DNA of 64,000 nucleotides. Source: Thereva unica (lineage: Eukaryota > Arthropoda > Insecta > Diptera > Therevidae). Shown in pieces: positions 34,850 to 46,839 of the stretch. Made by a program: the position numbers and the translations under genes. The notes beneath the pieces were generated by a model. It saw only the letters and a program-made list of their open reading frames with translations. It made no database searches and was not told the DNA's origin. The DNA lies in NCBI GenBank assembly GCA_949987705.1, contig OX465283.1:52428953-52492952 (forward strand), written 5' to 3'. Position 1 is the first letter of the stretch. Every line of letters starts with the position of its first letter.

Positions 34850-35535
34850 GCCTAGTTCTTCTTCTTCTTCTAATATGGCACTGCAGTCATTGTAGGACTC
34901 GAGTCTCTTAAAGTGTTTTCTTCCAGTTATCTCTACGTCTTGCTATAACATGTTTCAGTATATCTTCTAGAGCCATCCATCTACCATCTACCTATTTCTT
35001 GGACGACCTACGCTTCTTTTTCCTGCCATTGTTTGATATGTGAGATGATGGTTTCGTTCACGGCTCTAAAAGCTGAAAGCTTTTGTTTTCCATACCATGC
35101 ATTAACAATATTGGATTGAACTTTACTCTGAGCGGAGCAAAACGGAAGTAGAAATAGCGAAAGCGCGATACAAAATCTGAGTGATTTACGATATTATTCG
35201 AAAAGAGTTGCCAAACGTAAAAGTTCTCAGTATTTGATATACTCGTATAATGGTTTTAGCCATACCACCGATTTTGACCGACGATTGACGATTTTGATCC
35301 TTGAATTTCGGTTAAAGGTATTTATCGATTACGTTTACGATCACTTTGTTAGCAATAATGGTACCTGGCTGATGGATGACGTTTTTCTTAATTTCCGGAA
35401 TTTTCATTTTCCCTCTGAACACCAAGCATCAACTCAGTTTTCCCCGGATTGACTGCCAGACCGCAGCCAGCTGTCAACCTTCCAATATTATTTAGGCATT
35501 CTTGCATGATCTCACTAATTATCATTATTATGGGC
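34850..35535 (-). mobile_element. LINE remnant, RT palm/thumb and C-terminal tail
   Basis: Minus strand: ISEIMQECLNNIGRLTAGCG then LAVNPGKTELMLG (about 35515-35420). This matches the part after the catalytic box in R1-like LINEs. Near 35030-34990, GRKRSVGRPRNR resembles the GRRPVGRPRTRW tail of LINE proteins. Decayed and possibly composite. Confidence 0.55.
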
Positions 35536-37687
35536 ATATGAAAATTTGTAGCCGATGCCGGTTCACGATGTCGATGGGCTATTGAGGGAAATAAATTTCA
35601 TGTTCGATTCATCAGCTAAGCGTAAGTTGGGTTTTTCGTGGGCATAGGAAGATTCGTAGTGTTTATTGTGGTTGAGGGGTTTTACTGATTGCGAGCCCAT
35701 TTCTCTCACTCCTAGTTTAATATCATAGAGGCGCCAAGTTTTTAACTTTATTTTTGCAGTAAAAAGTGGCAAAATATTGTATTTTAACACTTTTTACTGA
35801 ACGTGGATTACCAGTGAGTTAGTTAGTGATCTGAGTGAATAAATTAAAAAAAATTGTTAAGGTGACCATTTTTGTTTACATTCGTGGTGCTATTTTCGTG
35901 TCAATTTAGAGAAAAAATGTTGGATTGATGAGGTGAAGAAATTACAAGTGAATTTAAAATGGTTAAAAATTGTTATGGAATAGTTATTGAAATATAAGTG
36001 CAAGTACCCCCACACAATATGAATAACAATAACTTTTGAACTTTTTCCTACATATTTTTTTTTCGAGAAATGTCATCCATTTAAGCAAATATAGGACCGG
36101 AACCGGCTGCTTACAGGCCTGTAGCTACAATGGGTTTACTGGAGGCCTTATCAGAACCTAAAATAAGCGGCGTGCTGCAAATTTAAGACATGAGATCGAG
36201 ATGAACATGTAGCACGCTGCTCTGGTGCTGCTTTGCTTGTCATTTTACCAGCCTCGGACACTGACATATACTCGAAGAATGAACTACTCCTCAGAAAATG
36301 TTCATGGCACCAATTCGCTAAATAAGTGACAAACCTTTTTCCACTGACATGTGTATAGTTGTTTTCAAACGTCGTGACATCCCGCGCATGTTCCCCAGCT
36401 ATGCTCTTAAAAATGTTTAAAAGCTCAGACAAAAGCTTTAGTTAACTCCTCCTATCAAATCACTTGCTGCCATGTAATCAGTCGCGACTGCGTATTGATT
36501 GCTAAAGGGAGGTGTATTTTTCTCGTACTTCAATGATTATTTAAAAAATTTACAAATTATGACTGAAAAACACCCGTTTTTATATATTTTTTTTATTTTA
36601 AGGTTTTTATATTTTACACATTTGCTACAGAAATAATTTGTAGTAGTTTCTACTAAAAAATACGAAATTCGTGTTTTTATCACTTTGATTACTAGATTGT
36701 TGACATTTTCCGCCAGTCGCAAGCGCGCTTCTGCTTGGGGAGGTTGTGTTGCTTGCGGCTGCGGAGAACTCTTAATTTATGAATGAAAATGCTCATATCT
36801 TTAAAAGAAATTTTTCCAGCAATTCTTTTAATTTATTTTAAATTTAGGGATGAGAAATATTTAGCATAGTTATAGTAAAATTATGCTTATTACGATGGAT
36901 AAACTGACTTGGTTGAGCAGGAGTTTTACCTGTATTTAAAAGCTCTGCTCAACACATATAAAGGTTAATTAACTTTATTCATTCGGCATGCGCGCATCCC
37001 TTCCCAAATTATTTTGTTGGGTTTTTTCTGCGTTTGTTGCCGTTTTAACTAAAAAGCGGGGAAATGATAGAACAATATTTATAAAATTTGGCAATGAGGT
37101 TCGCAGAATTGTTCAAATTTTTTGTGTCACGGAGTTTGAAAGATCTATACACGTCAGTAACTTTTGTAAATAAAATTTTTTTCAATTAGAATTTGGAAGG
37201 TGGAAACTAAATCAATTTCTGCTAAAAAATTAAGAAATAAAATGGTGATGATTTTACCCTTTTTAAACTCTTCTTTACATTAATTATAAATTATTATGTT
37301 AAAAAAGGCGAGGTTCTTTACCTCTGTTTCAACATATTCCGGGGCTTATGGGGGAAAGAAAAACAAATAAAAACATCACATAAATATTTTGACACTATTC
37401 CAAAAAAAAAAAATGAAATCAGGTATGGCAACTTTAATATCGTGCAAGCCGTTCAACCGTTGTGGCGTTTTTTTAATTTCGCTTAAATTCATTTCAGAAT
37501 CGCTTAAAATCATTATTTAGATTTCTTTTTTTACTGCAAAAATGAAGTAGTTACCTATTGAAAGTAAAGAGTAAAAATATATAAAAAAAAACATCCATAA
37601 ATTATTTGCATGCAAATTAAAAATTTGCCTTAAATCACGCCAAAGAAGTATAACTTCTAATGCGCGTACATAGGTTCACACACCCAG
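35536..37687. other. Unassigned sequence
   Basis: No recognisable gene. A 93-codon minus ORF (36151-36432) has ordinary composition but no motif I know. The rest is A+T-rich. Confidence 0.4.
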
Positions 37688-37915
37688 TTTTTTTTTATTT
37701 GGAAGCTAGAGGCTCAGGAAAAGTCTCTTTATACTGTTGACAATCTATGTCCAGGCTATGACAGAAGAAATCAGATATGTAAAGAGCGAAGAAGAAAGAA
37801 GGAAAGTTACGTAGGTGGAAAGTGTAAAAAGCGAAGACAGTGGGGCTGCCGGAATTCGAACCCGGGATCTCTAGGATGGTAGCCAGGCGTCTTACTCCCT
37901 AGACTACCGAGGCCC
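37688..37915 (-). mobile_element. tRNA-derived SINE, short form, copy 3
   Basis: Minus-strand head GGGCCTCGGTAGTCTAGG, A-box region GTAAGACGCCTGGC, B box GGTTCGAATTC at 37852-37862, pyrimidine-rich link to CTGTCATAG. It then jumps straight to the 3' block TAGATTGTCAACAGTATAAA and ends in an A-run (T-run at 37688-37697 on +). About 230 bp of the long-form body is absent. The head differs from the two long copies at several sites. Confidence 0.8.
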
Positions 37916-37917
37916 AC

Positions 37918-38064
37918 TACCTCCGAGTAGTCAAAGCAGGGCGTTTTTTCTCCCTTGTCTGAGAGGATGTGGTCCTTCTCCAATAGTTTGGCTTCTACTT
38001 CCACCCATGTTTCGGGGCTGAAGTGTCCTCCAAAATCCCTCGCTTCCATTAAGGCTTCTTGCAG
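37918..38064 (-). mobile_element. LINE ORF1 (gag-like) fragment, split by the LOA-like LINE
   Basis: Minus strand LMEARDFGGHFSPETWVEVE then AKLLEKDHILSD resembles the W-x-x-VE-x-x-L segment of LOA/R1-type ORF1 proteins. It continues across the insertion into 41863-41900 (stretch VQQRQVDHLQEAL). The copy-3 SINE cuts its downstream side. Confidence 0.5.
38051..38064 (+). repeat. Target-site duplication, left copy (14 bp)
   Basis: AAGGCTTCTTGCAG, repeated exactly at 41849-41862 after the LINE tail. Confidence 0.9.
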
Positions 38065-41000
38065 TTCCGGCAATTAAAGGTTTGCCAGTTGAATCTACAC
38101 CATAGCAGAGCAGCATCAGCAATGATGACGCGAGGCTTCGGTGAGATGAAGCTGGATATTGCTCTCATACAGGAACCCTGGATCTACAAGGGTAGGATTA
38201 GGGGACTATCTGGGAGCTTTGACACTCTGTACGTTCCCAATGCGAATGAAAGAGTGAGGACGTGTGTGCTGGTGAAACACGGAGTGCAGGCGGTTTTACT
38301 GCCGCACTTGTGCACACCAGATCTCACAGCAGTACGCGTAGGTACTGGAAGTGGGGCTTTCATTCTAGCCTCAGCCTACCTTCCGTACGATTCGCCAGAT
38401 CCTCCGCCCACCAGGGAGTTGGAAATTCTGGTTATTACCTGTGGCGAAAAAGGCACAGGGCTAATAGTTGGTTGCGACGCAAATGCACACAACACGGTGT
38501 GGGGAAGCACCAACGACAACCATAGAGGAGAGGCTTTGCTCGAATTTGTCGAATGCAACAATCTAGTTATTGCAAATAGAGGGGTAGAACCAACCTTCGT
38601 CGATGCTAGACGAAGGGAAGTCATAGATATAACTCTATGCAGCAACCGGATGTTGACAAGATTGACCAACTGGGAGGTGATGGATCGGACGACTATGTCA
38701 GATCACAGAGCCATTTCATTTGAGATAGCGTGCGGAACCCCGGGCAGGGGAGACGGAATTAGAACAACGAGAATTCCCCGCAACACGGACACGTCTAGAT
38801 ATACTGAAATGTTGCGCAGGAATCTCGGGGAGCGTGTGCCAAGGGCACCGAAAACCACAAGAGAAGCAGAGTCTCAGTTGCATGTCCTGCAAACAGCGAT
38901 AGAGAACGCTTTTCGAGTGGCGTGTCCTCTTACGTCAGTGGATGACCATGATCCCACACCCTGGTGGTGTAGGGAGCTGGAAAAACTGAAGAAAGAGGTC
39001 AGAAGGGCTTTCAACCAAGCGATGAGGTGCAATGACCCGGTTGGCTGGGAGAATTACAAAGCCAAGAAAAGAGAAATGAAACAAACTCTGCGACGACGGA
39101 AAAGGGAGTCGTGGAGGGACTTCTGCTCGAGCATGGAGAGCATATCTGAGGCCAGCAGACTTCAGAAAATGATCTCCAGGGACCCGGTCTCCAAAGTCGG
39201 ACTCGTTCGTGACCCGTCGGGGAGGATGACGGAGACGCTGGAGGAAACCAACAAGATCCTGATGGAAGTTCACTTTCCTGGCAGCTATATCTCGGGTAAA
39301 TCTTGGGCTATTCGTAACAGAATGGCTACAAGGATGAACCGAGAGGAGGCTAACGGGGTGGTGACGGAGGAAGGGGTGAGACGTGCAATAGACACATTCT
39401 CTCCCTTCAAGACATCGGGGCGTGACGGAATATTCCCTGCGCTGCTTCAATGGGGCAAAGAAATCATTGCACCCAGGCTTAGGGGAATATTCGTTACCTG
39501 TCTAGCAGCAGGATACATTCCGGCGCGGCGGTGTGGAGGGAAACCAAAGTGGTATTTCTCCCTAAGCCAGGCAAGAAGGACTACACCGAGGCGAAGTCCT
39601 CCAGGCCAGTCAGCCTAACATCCTTTCTGTTGAAAACAATGGAAAGAGTGGTGGCAGACCACCTGGAGAGTACTATGCTAAGGAGGCACCCTTTAAGTAG
39701 AAGCCAGCACGCTTACCAGGCTGGCAGATCTACAGAAACGGCACTTCACCAACTGGTGCGAGTAGCCGAGGGGGAACTGTATACCGGAGGCATAGCGATG
39801 GCCGTTATTATGGACATCGAAGGCGCCTTCGACAAGATACAGTTCAACAAACTCAAAGACGCTCTGGTGAGGCGCGAGGTCAGCCCCATGATTGTAAGGT
39901 GGGTGGACAGCATGCTGAAAAACAGAGCGGTAAGGATTCAGACAGGAGACTCGCGGCTTCGAGGGAGGGTCAGCAAGGGATGCCCACAGGGCGGGGTCCT
40001 ATCGCCCCTCCTGTGGAACATCACTGTGGACACTCTGCTCAGGCGGCTAGAGGTAATGGGCGTGCATACCGTTGGGTATGCAGATGATGTAGCGATTGTG
40101 GCACGTGGCAAGTTTATGAGCACTACGGCAGATATCATGAGGAATGCACTCCAAGTGGTTGAGCAGTGGTGTACGGAACAGGGCCTCACCATAAATGCCA
40201 ATAAGACAGACGCGATAATCTTCACTAGAAAGATTAAAGATCTGGATTTTCAGCCCCTCATGCTTTTTGGATCGAGGATCAAGGTGTCTGGGATGGTCAA
40301 GTATCTGGGTGTATACTTGAACTCGCGACTAACCTGGAAATACCACGTTGAAGAGAAGATTAAGAAGGCGACAAGGGTGCTTCACCAGTGCAGAAGAGTA
40401 TGTGGACTAAGGTGGGGTATCTCAGTATCTCACCAAGGTTAGCATACTGGACATATACCATGATGGTGAGACCCATCATAACTTATGCCTCGGTGGTCTG
40501 GTGGACTAAAGCCACACAGAAAACCGTCAAGAGGCATTTGGACAAGGTGCAAAGAATGGCCTGCGTAGGTGTGAGCGGTGCTTTCCGCACCACACCCGCC
40601 GCGGCATTGGAGGCGCTGTTAGGTCTGCTGCCGTTAGATCTCCAGGTGATGAAGACTGCGGCAGCCTCAGCGATTCGGATGAGACGGGATGCCGCATGGC
40701 AGGCGTCAGGAACCTTATATGGGCACATGAAGATCCTGGATCGCATTAAAGGGATTAGGGAGCTCATGATGCCCATGGAAGGGATCACAAAAATGAGGGT
40801 GACCGAAAGGTATCATAAAACCCTCATAGGGAACGGAACGCTCCCGGAAGGGAGGCCGGAAGACATATATATCTTTACGGACGGATCCATGATTGACGGC
40901 AGAGCAGGTGCGGGAGTCTTCTCAGAGGACTTAAATCTGACCTGCTCTCTGGCTTTGGGGAATTACACCTCAGTCTACCAGGCGGAAATGCTTGCTCTGC

Positions 41001-41787
41001 TGCACGCGCTGGATCACATAAATGAGGGTCAGGTGCAGGGAAAAAGTATTCTTATAGCACTGGACAATCAGGCTGTGATTAAGCGCATGAATCAGACAGA
41101 GATTAATGCGTCTCTGGCGTTGGAATGTGTCCAAAACTGAACAGGTGTGCGCAACAAAACAACGTGACGCTAGCTTGGGTTAGAGGACATACAGGCATCG
41201 ATGGGAACGAAAAGGCTGACAACCTGGCAAAACAGGGGTCAACCTCGGAATTCTGGGGACCGGAGCCATACTCTGCCATTGGCAGAGGGTTGGTAAGGAA
41301 CTACATCGAGAAATGGGTCGCTGAGGAACACCGGAGACGGTGGGACGCTATGACCACGTGTAGGCAGGCTAAGATGGTGCTTACGTTGCCGATTACCGCA
41401 GCCAGAAGAAGGATCCTGCATATGCAAAGGAGAACCCTCAGATGGTTGGTGGCACTGATTACAGGACACGGATGTTTCAGGTATCACCTAAAAAGAATGG
41501 GAATTCTGGAGGATGACACCTGTCGGATGTGCCTGGAGGAACCTGAGACGGCCACACACATAGTGTGTCACTGTCCGGCGGTGGCGAGGAAAAGGGCTAC
41601 CATAACTGGACTCCATTGGATGGAGGACATGAGGCAGACTCCCTTCAATCAGCTGCTTGCGATAACTAGGGGAGTCGAAGTAAGGGAGCAATGGGACAAC
41701 CCACTGCAACCCCAATAAGATGACTCTAGGCAGAGGGACGAAAAGGGACCCGCAAATAGTGGTCTGATTCGATATCCCTCGAAAATC

Positions 41788-41848
<61 letters not shown>
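38065..41848 (+). mobile_element. LOA-like LINE, ORF2 region, 5'-truncated, three frameshifts
   Basis: One ORF2 spread over four frames encodes endonuclease, RT, RNase H and a C-terminal CCHC motif. Endonuclease (38080-38740): CQLNLHHSRAASA, IALIQEPWIY, VGCDANAHNTVWGS, MSDHRAISFE. RT (39360-40380): KTSGRDGIFPALLQWGK, IMDIEGAFDKIQ, CPQGGVLSPLLWNITVDTLL, GYADDVAIVA. RNase H (40865-41230): IFTDGSMIDGRAGAGVF, YQAEMLALLHAL, ILIALDNQAVI, RGHTGIDGNEKAD. CCHC-like end: CRMCLEEPETATHIVCHC. Frame breaks lie near 39528, at an 8-bp duplication (40417-40432) and in an A-run near 41137. The tail is (TA)n and the ends carry an exact 14-bp duplication. Having RNase H suggests LOA or the wider I group. ORF1 is missing. 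Confidence 0.92.
41793..41848. repeat. (TA)n tail of the LINE
   Basis: TA dinucleotides end exactly at the right target-site duplication, so this is the element's 3' terminal repeat and not an independent microsatellite. Confidence 0.85.
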
Positions 41849-41852
<4 letters not shown>

Positions 41853-42090
41853 CTTCTTGCAGATGATCCACCTGCCGCTGCTGTACTCTCGAAAAATAAA
41901 TTCTCCCAAATATGATAAAATTTTTTAAAATTTACTAGTGCAGCTAATTCGATGACCCACCTACTTTAATTGAAATTTTAACCCAAAACATATGTATTTC
42001 GTTACTCCTAAAGAACATAAAATAAATAAATAAACAATTAAAAGCTAAATAATATGCAACTTAAAAAATAATTTCTCTTGTTAATTTCAG

Positions 42091-42214
42091 ATGGTGAAAT
42101 CCTTCGGGTATTGGTAAATGGATCAGCTCAAATAAAATGTGATGTATCATCTAATTCTCCAGATGATCAAGTACTTCTAGTTGTTTGGTATAAAAATAAT
42201 CTTCCAATATACAG
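42091..42214 (+). CDS. Sidestep-like gene, exon a: Ig1 N-terminal half
   Basis: Acceptor TTAATTTCAG (to 42090) and donor GTAAAA (from 42215). The exon enters in phase 1 and leaves in phase 2. It encodes GEILRVLVNGSAQIKCDVSS with the first Ig Cys, then DDQVLLVVWYKNNLPIY with the core Trp. This is the start of the V-type first Ig domain of Sidestep-family proteins, single-pass neuronal surface proteins that in Drosophila bind Beaten-path proteins and guide motor axons. The upstream exon must supply one base of the first codon and probably the signal peptide; I could not find it. Confidence 0.85.
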
Positions 42215-42585
42215 GTAAAATAAAAACAAGTACAAGTACACATAAATTAGATAAATACTACCGAAGAAAAATCGCCAATAACTTAATACAAATTCCCATC
42301 AACCCATCATACAGAAGATGGATGAAAAATTTATAACTTTTTTCCTCAACGTTTTCCCCCCCGTCCAGCTCCACCACATCCCTTATCTTTTGCCACATAG
42401 AAAACTTCAAATCACAAATTATTTATAGAAATGTCCAAACAACTTTGATAAATGAGTTTCGTTGAAAAATTTCACTTATCTCTTCCTTTTACTTTTTATC
42501 CTGTATTCACGTTGGCAAACATAAATATAAATCTAAAAATGTATATATATGTGTATGTGTATAAATATATTTTTTTAATTTAAAG

Positions 42586-42709
42586 TTATGATACAAGAGG
42601 TGCTCATGCTGGTACACCTTCGCACTGGAGGGATGAGGAAGTTTTAGAAAATCGAGCAATTTTCAGGACACTTAGGGAGCCAGCTGAATTGATTATTAAT
42701 CCTGTTTTG
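42586..42709 (+). CDS. Sidestep-like gene, exon b: Ig1 middle
   Basis: Acceptor TTTAATTTAAAG, donor GTAAGT. Entry phase 2 joins AG|T to give Ser; exit phase 0. Encodes SYDTRGAHAGTPSHWRDEEV, then RAIFRTLREPAELIINPVL. The YD-x-R and SHW-x-D stretches are typical of the family's first Ig domain. Separated from exon a by a 371-nt intron. Confidence 0.87.
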
Positions 42710-42775
42710 GTAAGTTTTTATTTATTTATTTTTTTAAAGGAGAAATTTTAATTTTATATATTTTTCATCTTTTAG

Positions 42776-42860
42776 GAAAAGGATGCAGGGAATTTCAGGT
42801 GTAGAGTAGATTTTAAATTATCACAAACTAGAAATAGCAATGTCAATTTAGAAGTTGTCG
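42776..42860 (+). CDS. Sidestep-like gene, exon c: Ig1 C-terminal part
   Basis: Acceptor CATCTTTTAG, donor GTAAGT. Phase 0 in, phase 1 out. Encodes EKDAGNFRCRVDFKLSQTRN then SNVNLEVV. The D-x-G-x-F-x-C motif supplies the second Cys of the first Ig disulfide. A short 66-nt intron precedes it. The next coding exon is 11.2 kb away at 54111, and the phases match without an exon in between. Confidence 0.9.
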
Positions 42861-43542
42861 GTAAGTTGTCACTTTGTGCTTATGGTAGAAAAGTTATGAC
42901 CTGTTAAAGCGTGTGTGTAACACTGAAGTTTCGGCAAGGGATATATGTTTGTAAGAAATGTATATATGGAAGGACTTGAAAGACCTCATTTTATCTCGAA
43001 TTGAAGTTGTCTGCAGGGATTCAGGAAGATGGTGTTTGTGTTTCTAAGGATTTTAGCACTCGATGGGCCATGAGACCAAGATTACTTCTGGAGTTTTAAT
43101 GTTCTAGGAACTTTCATACGTTTGTGAAAGTTGGAATAGTTGAGAGAGACGACAACTGGTCTTCGCAATCCTACTAGGTTCAACTTTTTAACCGTTGTAG
43201 ACGTATCACCAAAATATCTGAGACACACAAAAGCTTTGAGGATCCTCCAGAAATCTTCAATATCCTTGCCTTCGTCGTTAATATTGACTCGCTTACCATT
43301 ACGCATTGCATTACGTTTCAAGTGGCTTTTGTTTGGCGCCATTCATTTGACAGCTCATATTTGACAGTTGTAGATAATATCCGATAACAATTTATTATGG
43401 CGTATCTAAGCCCCAGCTTACAGCCCCATATAGGCGATCAACATTTTAAGCAAAATTCATCAAAAGTGACGAGCACATTTCGAAATGGTAGACTATATTT
43501 ATAAAAAGGATAGACTCTATTGTGTCATTGAAAATCCTCAAT
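42861..43542. other. Start of the 11.2-kb intron; no feature assigned
   Basis: GTAAGT donor at 42861. A minus ORF at 43082-43342 has no family motif. Nothing else supported. Confidence 0.4.
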
Positions 43543-43930
43543 TGCAAGCAACATCAACGACTACACTCTCGTAGGACCGAGAACGAGGACCCTCCTGGCG
43601 CTGAAAAGGTATCGCTATGTAGCCACACTCGTCCAACCAGCTAGTCCGGTCCAGGCAGAATGGCAGAGAAGCTGGAGGAAACAAATAAGGTCCCACAATG
43701 TGCGAGCAATTACCAGGCACATAAGTACGTCTCGAATTGGTTTAGGATCATTCGAATTTTTAAAAGTCAGTGAACTGAAACAAAGCCGAGAAGATGCTTT
43801 AAAATATAGTCCAATCAATCTAAGATCCATGTAATTTTTGCGTTAATTGCCAACAGAAAACAAAAAATTTGGTCATATAGGAAAAAAATTCTAAAAAAAT
43901 AGCGTTTTCTTTTTTAACTTTCCATTATAG
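43543..43930 (+). repeat. Dispersed repeat with an open frame ending in it; inverted copy at 49605-49745
   Basis: A frame without ATG is open for about 95 codons (43543-43831), reading YTLVGPRTRTLLALKRYRYV, and stops at TAA. The stretch around the stop and beyond (AGTCCAATCAATC; GGTCATATAGGAAAAAAA; AATAGCGTTTT) matches the reverse complement of 49605-49745. I do not recognise the protein; it is probably a fragment of an uncharacterised transposon. Confidence 0.5.
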
Positions 43931-44114
43931 GAAGTTATTGTAATCGGTCCGAAAATCGAAATCGAAAATTTCAACGTATTTTCATCTTTCAAGGTCCCAG
44001 GAGCATTTTAAGGGCCTAATACACTCAATCGAGCAATTATAGGGTATCGCGCGCCCGCGAATATTAAGAAAACTATCCAACTAAATGAAATAATTTAAAT
44101 TAGGTATTTTTAAG

Positions 44115-44310
44115 AAAACATAAATCTAGCTATTCATGGTGGAAAATTTTAATATTTTTTATTAGTATATTAGTTATAATGGTTCAAAGTTCCGTACCTG
44201 CGCCCGGAAAATACTCCTATTTAGGTGGAAAAATTTTAAAATTTTTTTAATGTACGATAAACTTAAATCGATTATCTAGCTATTCATGGTGGAATATTTT
44301 TGAATTTTAG
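44115..44310 (+). repeat. Direct duplication with about 148-bp spacing
   Basis: CTAGCTATTCATGGTGGAA occurs at about 44127 and about 44275, with similar flanking A+T-rich sequence. Two copies only. Confidence 0.5.
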
Positions 44311-45654
44311 CCTTCTTTCATGAGTAAATTATGTTTTAAAAATTGTCCACAAAATTTAAGAACGAAAATTCCCTAAAATTCTTCAGTTTTAATACATCAA
44401 ATTTCCGCTCCAAGCAAATCTCTGCGCTAGTTGTATTCTGTATAAAGCATTTGCGTAATCTTACACAAGATGCGTTTGTATAAGTGAGAGCTTCTGCTTC
44501 GGTTTTTGCAGGGGAAATTTCAAACCTTTTTTGTTGCAGGCATGGATGGTGATCGTATTTTCGGGAAAAAATAAAATCTGAGGAAAAATCAGTTTGTTTG
44601 GCAAGAATTTTAATGACTTGCTTGACGGTGATTTCCTTGATTTGAGAATTTGGGGATTCTTGCCCGGTGGTCAGGTAGTGATCAATCGGTGTTTATTACC
44701 TTGGCTTTATGAAAAACCCAAGAAAATATTTTAATGGTAAATACTACCTTCATGTAATAATTAAGTTTTATGACATCCTTGTTTTTCGTTATTGTCCTTT
44801 TAGCCGTAACAACTTCCCGGAACTAGATTCGCAAAAAAGGTGTATCCCTTGCACAGGTATTTTACAACATGAGTGTAGATAAATTTTGCGTAAATTCATT
44901 TTTTATGGTTTTTATTATTTTTGTATGTAAATACCAAAAAATAAATAAAAATCTTCCATCAAATTTTAAACTTTTTAATAAAACTTTCAAATTGTTGTAA
45001 ATATTTTACCATAAATTTTAATTTTTGTACATATTTTATGTCTTCCCAAATAAAATTTTACAAATATATTTTATTAGAATTCATTTATTTCGATTTTTTA
45101 TTGTTTATTAGCCGCACTTGCTAAATTTCAAATTAGCAAAAGCAGCGATATCAAAAATTCACATGAATGAAAAATTTAAATATCAAACAAAAAAGATCTA
45201 TTCTCATATCCCATGACAGGAACAAGTTCGTAGAGTGCATTACTGCGACATTAATTCAATTTCCATTCATAATTATCTAACACTGGCTTCAATTTCTAGC
45301 CGGCGACACCGCAGAAGAGATTTCTTGAAAGTCGCCAGAAAATTTACCTCGGGCACGCACTCATAAAGTAAAGCCCAACAAGACATACGAATGCAGCTGA
45401 ACCCCTTTATTGTGCAAAGATTTCCCCTCCGGCGGCCGTGTTGTGCACTGCAAGCAGTGCACAACAGGTAATTTTGACTGTGTTAGGAGGTTTTTGAGAT
45501 TGGGTTAGTTTAATTTTGTGACTGTATTTTTTTTTTAAGCTTCCCTTAATATTTTGTTGTTGGAACTGAAATTCATGTTGGACTTCGTCGCTGAGTGTAT
45601 TAGGGCCTTAAGCAAAAAATCGGGAGGAAGTATGTGTGTGTGTGTGCGCGCGTA

Positions 45655-46245
45655 CGGATATGGTCATTTTTTCCTGCACGATATCGCGCGAACCAAAACT
45701 GATATCGACTTCGTTGAGGTGTCGTTCGAAGCGTATTAACCGAAATATGATCTGAAAAGATTTTCATGAAATTCGGTCGAGCCGTTTTTTTGTTTAAGCG
45801 GCGCAAGTGATTTTTGTACCTGCACGATATCGCCCGAACCACGAAAGATATCGACTTACTTGAGGTGCCGTTCAAAGCGTATTAGAAACAATATAATCTG
45901 AAAAGATTTTTATAATATTCGGACGAGCGGTTTTTTGGTTTAAATGACATAAGTGATGTTTGCACCTGAACGATATCGCGCGAACTATAAAAAATATCGA
46001 CTTAGTTGACGTGCCGTTCGAAGAGTATTAACCAAAATATAATCTGAAAAGATTTTCATAAAATTCGGCCGAACCGTTTTTTCTTTGTTTAAACGACGTT
46101 ATGATTTTTGTACCTGCACGATACCGCCCAAACTAAAAACTATATCGACTTCATTGAGGTGCCGAAAAAAGAATATTAATGAAGAAATGCTCTGAAAAAA
46201 ATTTCATAATATTCGGTCGGGCCTTTTTTGTTTAAATTGGAAAAC
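45655..46245 (+). repeat. Tandem array, four units of about 146 bp
   Basis: The unit landmark CCTGCACGATATCGC (or close variants) occurs at 45673, 45819, 45965 and 46113, so spacings are 146, 146 and 148. Each unit also has TATCGACTT-GTTGAGGTGCCG, ATAATCTGAAAAGATTTT and AAATTCGG-CGAGCCGTTTTTT blocks. Units drift by substitutions and the last is most degraded. Non-coding. Such short arrays can be satellites or the core of Helitron-related elements; no ends diagnostic of either were seen. Confidence 0.85.
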
Positions 46246-46839
46246 TTCGGCTAATTGTCAGAAAGACCTTAAATTGACAAGTTTTGCTAATATCTAATAA
46301 ACTCAATGGAAGTAGACCTGTTCTGAACAAAGTGATCTTTTTTGGGTTCTGCACAGCCATAGCCTTCGAACAAAACATCACTTGTCAAAATCCTACAAGC
46401 TTTCAAAATCGTGCAAAAATTTCGTTACCCTTTACAAACAGCGCGAATTTTTCAAACCTTGGATTAGCACTTTCTGACGGGGAATTTTTTTCTAAGCGTG
46501 ATACAGTTTCAGAAAATTGCGGTTCATCCCGGGATTTCCAGTAGTTACCGCAAAATTGGTTCTTTTTGGTTAAGTCTGACAAGTACTTAACAGTTACAGT
46601 TTTGCCAATAACTCCGGAAAGCTTTGGAATTTCCAAATGAAGTCATTCGCTTCTCAGTTTTTCAAGGGCGCTTCAGCCCGCTCAATACGAATTTGAACAC
46701 CTGCTTTAGTGCAGCGAACGAAATACGGAGGAAATGTTTGTTTGCTAACATTCAGGAAAAACAATCTAGAAAAATCTTGTGGATTTACTACTATTATAGT
46801 AATTTGAACTAGCTTCTCTCGAGATTGCTTTGCCATCAG
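46246..46839. other. Unassigned intron sequence left of the Tc1-like copy
   Basis: No recognisable N-terminal transposase or left TIR was found here, so the Tc1-like element is truncated or rearranged on this side. Confidence 0.4.

Noticed and set aside
36151..36432. 93-codon ORF on minus
   Set aside because: Composition is protein-like but I recognise no family, no splice context and no neighbours. Not enough to call a gene.
41793..41848. Independent TA microsatellite
   Set aside because: It ends precisely at the LINE's target duplication and is the element's tail.
45655..46245. CRISPR array
   Set aside because: Units are contiguous 146-bp repeats without short repeats and unique spacers, in a eukaryotic intron.
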